DNA from: Anthopleura xanthogrammica
Lineage: Eukaryota > Cnidaria > Anthozoa > Actiniaria > Actiniidae
DNA: 64,000 nt
NCBI GenBank assembly: GCA_964019055.1
Contig: OZ025208.1
Coordinates: 11,591,597 to 11,655,596, forward strand
Direction of reading: 5' to 3'
The position numbers and the translations under genes are program-made. Under the pieces are notes generated by a model. The model saw only the letters and a list, made by a program, of their open reading frames with translations. It made no database searches and was not told the origin of the DNA. Shown here piece by piece: positions 56,101 to 64,000 of the stretch (position 1 is the stretch's first letter; each line of letters opens with the position of its first letter).

Positions 56101-56263
56101 GTGAATACAGTGAATACACATGAATACAGTGAATACACATGACTACACATGATTGCAGTGATTACACTAGATAACAGTGAATACACATGAATACAGTGAA
56201 TACACATGAATACAGTGGATACAGTGAATACAGTGAAAACACTAGATAACAGTGAATACGCTA
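53107..56263. repeat. Right-arm satellite array of the foldback element
   Basis: Reverse-complement family of the left array (AGTGAATACACATGATTGC, AGTGAATACACTAGATAAC). Higher-order blocks of about 490-500 bp recur, starting near 53390, 53750 and 54240. The block order differs from the left arm, so the arrays have changed independently. Confidence 0.95.
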
Positions 56264-56350
56264 GACTACTATGCTAGTAACAAAGCAGTAGTATCATAGC
56301 ATCACCAGGACGTTATAATCAGGCATACATGAAGTACTTACCCTTGAAGC

Positions 56351-57540
56351 ACTCGCACTTGCTTCGATACAACCGCGAGTATTTACATGCGCCTCGTTTC
56401 CACGCTCTATTGACATGACGTATTTCCGGTAAATGCAAAGCCAGTCTACACCATGACGTCATTTTCGGGTTTAAGATGAAACTATTCATGTGAGAATAAC
56501 GGACTTTTCCTCTTTGTAAGTAGCAGGATTTGTTGTATAAATCTATTTATTGCATATTGCATAACATCTCAATACTTGTGCATTTTTATGTGCAAAAAAT
56601 ATTAGTCTTTAATAATATTACAAAGAAAAACGTTTTAGATAGTAAAATCCGTTATATGATTTCTTGATCATGCGGTCAATTTGCAGCTGATTGGGAAGGT
56701 TGCTCTATGGTAAACATTAATTTAAGTCCGAAAATTATTGCAATTACTGTTCGTTCTATCCAGATATAAGACTATTTAACAATTAGTCCTCGAGTCCGAA
56801 TGGTCTACGAGTCAATAGCCCATGAGGCCGAAGGCCGAATGGGCTATTGACTCGTAGGCCATGAGGGCGAGAGGTCTAATTGTTTTAGTAAAAACCTACT
56901 AATCGGTCCAATAAAAGGATGCAAAAAGTTTTGGATTTTGCTTTAAATATATATTTTTTGGTTTTCAAAACCGGCGCTTTTCGCTACTAGAGGTCTATCA
57001 CTAATAGACCCCTAGTAGCTCAGCCAATCACAGGGCTCGATTGGTGATAGACCATTAGTAGGTTTTTTCTAAACTGGGATACCCCCCCCCCCCCCCAGAA
57101 TAAATAAATAAGGCAAACGAACGCAAAACAAAGTCAAAATACGCACACACACACCAAAAGAAAGGGAGAAAATTAAATTTCCCCTTATAATTTAGAAGGT
57201 CAACACTGTACTTGATATTTTTCTTTCAAGATTTTCACTTGAGAATTTTATGATTGACTGATTTACATTATTTAAATTCTACATTTTATTTAAAAAGCTG
57301 GAAATGTTCCTTTCCTTCTTTCCCCCCTCCCCCTCTCTCAAAATATATTGCCGCGTAAAAAGGCGGGAATAACGTTCCCTTCCCTCCTCTCCAGGTTCCT
57401 CAAAATATTTTGCCGCCTTTTTATTTGCTCACCTGTCAATCAACCATACCTATCTCCAACACCATTGGCTCATACTTGAAACACCGATTTTCTAACAGCA
57501 TCTGATTGGTGAGATTTTGCACGTGAGATTTTGCACGCAA
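56351..57540. other. Spacer between the foldback element and the exon-array gene
   Basis: It contains the displaced upstream region of the STRA6-like gene, including a CRE-like ATGACGTCAT at about 56453. Inverted-repeat elements lie at about 56785-56870 (GGTCTACGAGTCAATAGCCC mirrored) and about 56890-57070 (AAAACCTACTAATCGGTC mirrored). A C-run (57083-57098) and CCAAT/ATTGG boxes (57470, 57505) just upstream of 57541 suggest a promoter on the plus strand. Confidence 0.5.
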
Positions 57541-60500
57541 ATGGCTTGTTTCAGCAAAATTCCCACACTTTCATTCAAGACGTCGAAGCGAGTGGCTGCA
57601 GGATTCAAAGTAAGAAGATTAGAACTAATTTTTCTTCGTTTTTTTATGCAAAATTAATCTTTCCTGATCTATTTTCAGCTCTTCAATGATGCAGCTACAA
57701 CATATGTTTATCGTTGGTACAATACGACAAAGTTTTACTAAGTTTTGAAGATGAATTTGCTGTCCACCGAAGTGAGAACAAACTCGCTCTCTGCACACGT
57801 TCCAACTCGGTGAGTAAAATGTTTTGCTTTTTACTTCAATTTTGTACAAAAAGTTTATCTGGGAAGGATAAGAATGGTGTTTTTGTCTTGGGAGCTGTTG
57901 ATTTTCTTTAGTCTTGACTATTTTTAAACACTTTTTTGCTAAATTTTAAGACCACGTTTTGTAGACCTGCTCGGCAGTAAATTGAAACATTTGAAGGAAA
58001 AAACAACTGAAATCTTTTATATTGAGTCAAACTAACCAAACAAATTGTCTTTTCTACATTCTACAGAAATAAAGAACAAAGTTTAAAGAGTTTTAAGACA
58101 GGAAATTCTAAAGTTTGGCAACTGAGTTTTCTTCGTTCATCAACTGGCAGTTGACGCGTTGCACAGAGGTACGTTTGCCGTGAATGAAAAACGCCTAAAC
58201 TAATGCATTGTAGCATTTATTCTTTTCCGAAAAGTTGTTTTCTAGTGTAAACAAATAGCTTTTTATAAATTTTTAGTTTTTTTTTTAGGATAAAAACTTG
58301 TTTTGAATCATTTGCTTCGCCGCGTTTCTTGAATGGCACTGCACATTAACAATGGCACTCAATTGAACCAGCTTTCTTTTTTCTTTTTGTTTTGTATTGT
58401 TTGTTAATTTTGTGTTTTTTCCCGTTTATATTTATTGTTTTGTACTAAATGGGTATTTTCCCACTATTTTTCAGGTCTTCAAAACAAAACTTCTCTGTGC
58501 AATTTTGGGCGTCAAAGCTACGAAAACTATATCGCCCGACCTGGAAACTTGGTAAGAATACTTTATTAGCTTACTGTAATACTACTAATTATACCGAAAA
58601 CCACGAATATTTAGCACATTTTTGCGGGAAATTATGACGAAAAGACGAATTGATAAGAAAAATATTTTGGCGCGAAAATGTTTTCATCGCATGCAATGGC
58701 GGGATTCTTTCTTGAGAGGGAAATACTGCTGAAAACCATGAAAAAGACTGATAAAGACTTTGAAAATGTTTCTTTTCGCACGAAATTCTGCGAAAGTAAA
58801 AAAAGAAAAGAAAAATCTAGGGAAGAATCGAATTTGTAAAACATTGATCGAAAACCCAGTGTCTTGAAAGACGGCACTTTACAAATACGCGATTAACAAT
58901 GACACTGAACCAGCTTTTTTTCTTTCTTTCTGCTCTTTTACTTTTTTTCTTTGTCTTGTGCTCATTCAGTATTTTTCCAATCTTTTAAGGCCTGTGCCTG
59001 CGAGTGAAATTCACTGTGGTGATAGAATATAGATTTTGGGCGAAAAAGTCACAACTAAACGCCAGGCATGAAAAACTTCCAATGAGGTAAGAATACTATA
59101 CTACCTCAATACTAATAATACCAAAAACTATGAATACTCCAGTTTCACATTCGGTGGAAACCGCTGTTTTTGAAGAACACAGACTCATTTGTACAGGCTT
59201 AGCCTCGTTTATAAGTCATCTATTCAAATACACCATTAAAAGTCCGTATAATAAAAAAGATGAAAATCAAAAATCAATAATTGTGGTAACAGAGTTCGTG
59301 GGTAAGGAAATGGTGGGATCTTTCTTTTTTTGCTTTTATTTTTTTGGGCTCATTGAGTTTTTTCACAATTTTCAGGCCTGTGACCGAAAATCACTGAAAT
59401 TTTGGGCAAAAAACGACGACATAAATTTATCGCCTGGCATGAAAAACTTCCAATGAGGTAAGAATACTTTACTATACCCCGATACTAATAATATACCGAA
59501 AATTATGAATTCAGCGCATTTTGGTGCAAAACTATTATTTAAAAAAATATTTTAAAAAAACAAACTATTTTTGCGGGGAAAACTTTGATGGCATGCAATG
59601 GCGGGAAAGTAGCTTTTATTGAGAAGGAAATGCTATTGAAAGAAAAAGGTGGAATTAAAGACACTTTTAAAATTTGTTTTATTGGAACGAAATTCTGCGG
59701 AAGAAAAAGAAAGGGAACAAAACTTGTGAAACATTGATAGAAAACCCATTGCCTTGAATGATACTGTAAATGTGCCATTAAAAATGACACTGAACCGATT
59801 TGTTTTTGTTTCTTGGTTTTTTCTTTTGCTCATTCAGTATTTTTCCCAATTTTCAGGCCTGTGACCAAAAATTCGCTGTAAAACTTTAAGCGAAAAAGTA
59901 ACGACAATTGAACTTTATTGCCCGGCATGACTAACATTCCAATAAGGTAAGAATATTAAACTTTACTACCTTAATACTAATAATACCAGAAAGCCATGGA
60001 TTTAGCGCATTTTGATGCAAAATCATAACAAAAAAGATTAAAATGAAAATGAAAAAAAGGCGGTAACAGAGTTTGTTGGTAAGGAAATGGGGGGTCCCTG
60101 AAATTTTAGTGACCCCGAAAAGGGACGTCTTGAAACACGAGATGCATATATACAGGAGTCTTCAAATTAAATGGTGTAAATAAAAATGGGGCACCGAAAT
60201 TAAGCCGTTAGTAAGCATACTAAAGGGAGATGTGGAACACCGATGCCTTTTTGCTATTTTCTCATTTACCCCCATCCCCGCCCCCTATAAATCATAATGA
60301 ACGATCACTTAGATATTGAGGAAAATACTCTTGAACGAGAGAGAAAAACCCTTTAAAATGTTCTTTTGGCACAAAATTCTGCGGAAGAAAAAACATCGAT
60401 AGGAAACTCATAACTTTCCAATATCACTGAACTGCTTTCTTTTATTTTTTGGGCTCATTGAGTTTTTTCACAATTTTCAGGCCTGTGACCGAAATTCACT

Positions 60501-61519
60501 GAAATTTTGGGTGAAAAACGACGACATAAGTTTATCGCCCGGCATGAAAAGCGTCCAATGAGGTAAGAATACTTTACTACCTCAATACTAAATAAACCGG
60601 TAATACCAGAAACAACGAATTTCAGTCAGCGCATTTTGGTGCAAAATTATAATTTAAAAAAATGGAACAAAAACCCCTACTTTTGTGAGGTAAACTTTGA
60701 TGACATGCAATGACGGGAAAGCAATTAGAGCTTTTATCGAAAAGGAAGTACTATTGAAAGGCAGAAAAACACTTGTGCATACTAGTAGTACTCGTCTCTT
60801 ATATTTACATACTAGCCCCTACTTTAAAATGCAAAATGCGCTACGCCTTCCTGGAACCGGTTTTTTTTTGGTTTGTCTTGCGCTCATTCAGTATTTTCCC
60901 TACTGCTTATTCAGGCATGTGACCGTGGAATTTTGGGCGAAAAAGTCACGACAACTAAACTTTATCGCCCGGCATGAAAAACTTCCACTAAGGTAAGAAT
61001 ACCTCAATACTAATAATACCAAAAACCATTAATTTCAGTTAGCGCATTTTGGTTCAAAATCATTGAGTAACAAAATGAAAATTTAAAAAAATTTGCGGGA
61101 AACATTTTAATGCTATTGCTTATCCGAAGGGGAGTGGGTGGGTGATGAACTAGGTGGACTAAAAATTTTAGTGACCCCGGCCCCGAAAAGGGGTGTCTTG
61201 AAATAAATAATGATATATATCTTGATAGGACTAGGGGAGTCTTCAAAAAGCTCGAAATAAACAGGGGGTCACGAAAAAATTTGGCATATAAATGGTGGGG
61301 GGGGGGGGGAGGGTTGTAGGAAAAGTGTCTTGCTATTTCTTACTACCTCCTACCCCCTTCCCCGATAAATAATGAGCAGTCAATTTGGTATCGAGAGGGA
61401 AATACTACTGAAAAAGAGGGAAAGATCATTTTAAAATGGTCTTTTGGCACAAATCAAATTCTGTGGAAGAAACAGAAAGGAGGGGGAAAAAACATTGATA
61501 CAAAACCTATGACTACCCT

Positions 61520-61625
61520 ACCCAGTGGCGTAGCGAGGGGGCAATCCCCCCTAAAATTTTCCGATCGAGTCTTTTTGTTTGATGGATGATGGCAATGCCA
61601 CTGGCTTGGGAAGGCCCCCCCCCCC
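61520..61625. repeat. Degenerate GGCGTAGCGAGGGGG element with C-run
   Basis: AGTGGCGTAGCGAGGGGGCAATCCCCCC followed by a C-run (61616-61632). It resembles the ends of the GGGGCGTAGCCAG MITE at 62315. Confidence 0.45.
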
Positions 61626-62314
61626 CCCCCCCCTTTTATTCTTTTCTTATCTTGTGCTCAGAGTATTTTTTCCTTCAATTTCCAGGTCTGTAACAGAAAT
61701 TCACTGTGAAATTTTGGGCGAAATAGTAACGACAACCAAACTTTATCGCCCGGCATGGAAAACTTCCAGTAAGGTAATTAACAAAGCATTACTACTAATA
61801 ATGCCAAACAATGAATTAAGCACATTTTGGTGCAAGATCATTAAAAAAAATTTTAATTAGAAAAAAAAAAAGTGTAAAAAAGTTTGATGACAATCCAGTG
61901 GCAGAGGGATGTAAGGGAAGAGTCATGGTGGTCCAGACCCCCTGGCATTCAGAATCAAATACTATTGAAAAAAGCGGGAAAGACACATAATTTCTTTTGG
62001 CATGAAATTCTGTGCAGAAAATGTGGGAGAAAATGTGTAAAACATTGATAGAAAACCCAGTTCCTTATATTCGTGGTGACAGAAATTGTAGTGAAATTTA
62101 TAAGAAAAATTGGAAAACAAATTTTACAGTAGAACCTTATTAAGCAGCCGCCCTTGGGATAAAGGCAGGTGGCCTGGTTTTTTTTCCAGAAGCTCACCCA
62201 TCTTAATAGACCCCTAACCTCATGACGTTTCATACCTAAACTACCACAATCCTTTTCAGAATCTCTTTTCATATTCAAATGTTTAAACTCCTTTGAGAAT
62301 ACCAAAACAATTCA

Positions 62315-62506
62315 GGGGCGTAGCCAGAGGGGGGCCCGGCCACCCTCCGCCACCATGTTGGCATATTTTTTTGGTTGTCCGTCTTTCTTTTCTTCTTTTT
62401 GGTTGGCTGTTTGTTATGGTTGACAGTTCTTTTTTTTTTTTGCCGTTTTTTCGTTGTTTTGAATACAGGTTTTTGGCCCCCTAAAAATCCTGGCTATGCC
62501 CCCTAC
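62315..62506. mobile_element. MITE with GGGGCGTAGCCAG ends
   Basis: CAGGGGCGTAGCCAGAGGGGGG and CCTGGCTATGCCCCC are inverted, about 190 bp. It lies in the long intron before repeat exon 8. Confidence 0.65.
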
Positions 62507-63064
62507 AAAAAATGCTAACGAAAGGGATTCTGGAAGTGTAGGTATCAAACGTCATTATGCTACAGGCTTATATAAACTCTCTGTAGCACCTTCTCTTTCC
62601 TTTTGGGGGGTGGGAGGTACCAAAATATCCCAAAATAATGACAAAAGAGGTAAAAAACTGCTCTAAAAATGATAGAATTCTGGTTTCTTTTATTTACAAA
62701 AATTTCATCCTGATATCTTTATTGCAAATCTTTCGTTCATCATTCTAATATGGTCATGTTTGTGCTAACCATAGATCAGAATGCATTCGGTTTAGGGAAG
62801 GTATGTTTTTTTTCGGGGGGAAGGGGTGGGGGGGTAGGGTGTTGACTTGAGAGGGGAGCCCAGCCCTTCTCCCAATACAAAACGTACCTTCCTTTATTGA
62901 TATTGTTAATAGCCTATGTCATGTATAATGTGACATCACAGCAAAATACAATAATTAGTAACATCTTTTCTTTTTTTATCTTCTCAGATCACAGTGAAAA
63001 CCATTTGGGTGAAAAAGTAATGAGAGTAAACTTTATCGCCCAGCAACAAAACACTAAAAATAAG

Positions 63065-63433
63065 GTAACATAAAATGATCTTGCTTTATGAGTTATTCTT
63101 TTTTTGTGGGAGTGTAGGCACAGGCATCTAAGACGCAATATCAGTTCAGACACTCTTGTTAGTGACAATCTTGGGGCAAGAAATAAGTGGTCGCTTACAG
63201 AAGATGGTCACTTATAAGAATGCCCAAACCTACCTAACCCTTCTCCTAATCTCAATGCAAAAAAAAAAACAAAAAAAAACTGGTGACTTAGCCCCAGGGG
63301 GGACTCCCATATGTAATAGGTGGGGATGCTTGTCAGAAATTTTAGAAAATGACCACCAAAAGGTACCAGAGTCCTGTATAGGTGAACATGGCAACAAAAT
63401 GATTTTTACCCCTAAAAGGTACCAATTTGTATA
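63065..63433. other. Region after repeat exon 8: nothing recognised
   Basis: Unique AT-rich DNA with an A-run (63258-63280) and two AGGTACCA(G/A) words. No gene is supported. Confidence 0.4.
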
Positions 63434-63600
63434 GGTAATCGCATGATTTTGAGTGCAATTTAGAATAAATTATGACGAGTAAATTTTTCAATGTTTAACA
63501 AAATTGCACGAGCCGTTAGGCGAGTGCAATTTGTAATCATTGAAAAATTTACGAGTCATAATTTATTCTAAATTGCACGAAAAAATCATGCGATTATTTG
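63434..63600. mobile_element. Hairpin MITE, GTGCAATTT family
   Basis: AATCGCATGATTTT...GTGCAATTTAGAATAAATTATGAC is mirrored at the right (TCATAATTTATTCTAAATTGCAC...AATCATGCGATT). Related to the cluster at 11545-12480. Further copies of TTTAGAATAAATT and CCAATCAGA extend to about 63830. Confidence 0.75.
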
Positions 63601-64000
63601 TTAATCATATACATACAAAAATTTTTATTTTTATTGTTTCTTGTTGCTAGGCAGAAAACCATTCAACAGCTATGAACCAACCAATCAGAATCGATTTCAC
63701 GTTTTGCACTGAAAAATTTCAAAATTTGCACTCAAAAATTTCAAAATTTGTACTGCCTTAGCAAATTTAGAATAAATTGAGGTGCTCTCAGCCAATCAGA
63801 GTGCAGAAATTTTTGTATGTATATGATTATAAAACAAACAGGACTTAGCACTTGATTAAATCTTATAAATGCATGGGATATTAGGATAGGGGGATGACTA
63901 GTTGGTGTGAATTGAAAATGGGACATATTAGATTAATGTACTTAAACTCAATCTGAATGCAGAATCTGGCTATAAAAACAGATGAAGAAGAAGAAGAACC

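Larger units (their letters stand above)
47322..56342. mobile_element. 9.0-kb foldback DNA transposon with satellite-filled inverted arms
   Basis: CTTGAAGC flanks both ends exactly (47314-47321 and 56343-56350), an 8-bp target duplication. The element starts GGTAAGTACTTCATGTATGC and ends with its complement. The arms (about 47322-51480 and 52100-56342) are inverted copies. Each has about 80 bp of unique terminus, then about 3 kb of short tandem repeats, then about 1 kb of unique arm (AAACCCTCCCTTTG, CAAACGCGTCAAACTTTTCA and other words mirrored). The loop of about 0.6 kb has no ORF. No transposase is seen, so it is non-autonomous. Foldback elements with 8-10 bp duplications are known among Mutator-like, FB and P/Galileo groups; the superfamily here is unassigned. 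It sits 150 bp upstream of the STRA6-like start codon. Confidence 0.88.
57541..63064 (+). ncRNA. Candidate multi-exon transcript with eight tandemly duplicated exons
   Basis: Predicted exons: 57541-57609, 57679-57809, 58067-58168, then eight related exons: 58475-58551, 58990-59086, 59376-59457, 59857-59946, 60481-60562, 60915-60992, 61686-61773, 62988-63064. Each repeat exon has a pyrimidine tract plus CAG/AAG before it, and most end AG|GTAAGAAT. The consensus holds CCTGTGACCGAAATTCACTG, TTTTGGGCGAAAAAGT, ACTTTATCGCCCGGCATG and AAAACTTCC. Exon lengths (77-97 nt) are not multiples of three and reading frames break, so I favour a non-coding RNA. A 43-codon ORF (MACFSKIPTLSFKTSKRVAA..., ending TTKFY, stop 57739) spans the first two exons and might be a peptide. 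Surrounding intron sequence is duplicated too, so the unit is exon plus intron. Transcription is unproven. Confidence 0.5.

Noticed and set aside
47422..56207. Long ORFs with Tyr-Ser-Leu / Cys-Ile-His repeats (up to 417 codons)
   Set aside because: They lie wholly in the satellite arrays, appear in several frames and in both arms, and follow from the repeat unit lacking stops. No domain, start context or splicing supports them.
59130..61860. Protein-coding reading of the exon array (for example FWAKKSRQLNFIARHEKLP)
   Set aside because: Different repeat exons favour different frames and several have in-frame stops at the same place. Exon lengths are not multiples of three.

Overview
The window is animal nuclear DNA, most likely from an anthozoan cnidarian (sea anemone or coral). 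This is inferred from short GT-AG exons split by 0.3-1.5 kb introns, a dense mixture of small inverted-repeat transposons, tRNA-derived SINEs and CR1/L2-like LINE tails, and protein sequences that are clearly metazoan but distant from vertebrates. I could not run a search, so the species is not established.

Layout. (1) 1-1142: the last exons of a TLDc-domain gene (OXR1/NCOA7 type), plus strand. (2) 1559-16300: a three-unit segmental duplication carrying the 5' part of an NPC1 gene. Units 1 and 2 each encode only a signal peptide plus the Cys-rich sterol-binding N-terminal domain, then stop (262 aa each). Unit 3 leads into a complete NPC1 gene (15256-30335, 15 coding exons, about 1350 aa) with two alternative last exons. 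Unit 3 is enlarged by a 4.2 kb CACTA-like transposon whose empty site is preserved in unit 2. (3) 32492-47171, minus strand, tail-to-tail with NPC1: a STRA6-like retinol transporter/receptor gene. Twenty coding exons join in frame to 668 codons, matching the usual STRA6 length. A small two-exon gene for a 49-aa single-pass membrane peptide (33901-34200, plus strand) sits inside its intron 18. (4) 47322-56342: a 9.0 kb foldback transposon inserted 150 bp upstream of the STRA6-like start codon. It has an exact 8-bp target duplication and about 4 kb inverted arms made largely of satellite repeats. (5) 57541-63064: a candidate multi-exon, probably non-coding transcript containing eight tandemly duplicated small exons. 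Each has splice sites, and most can form a conserved hairpin. (6) The remainder is introns, MITEs and minisatellites.

Functional reading. NPC1 exports cholesterol from lysosomes, and STRA6 moves retinol across the plasma membrane, so the window joins two lipid-transport genes end to end. The two NTD-only NPC1 paralogues would be secreted or lumenal soluble sterol-binding proteins if expressed, which is the most biologically interesting prediction here. The duplicated units also act as internal controls: several transposon insertions have their empty target site in a sister unit, or in the opposite arm of the foldback element.
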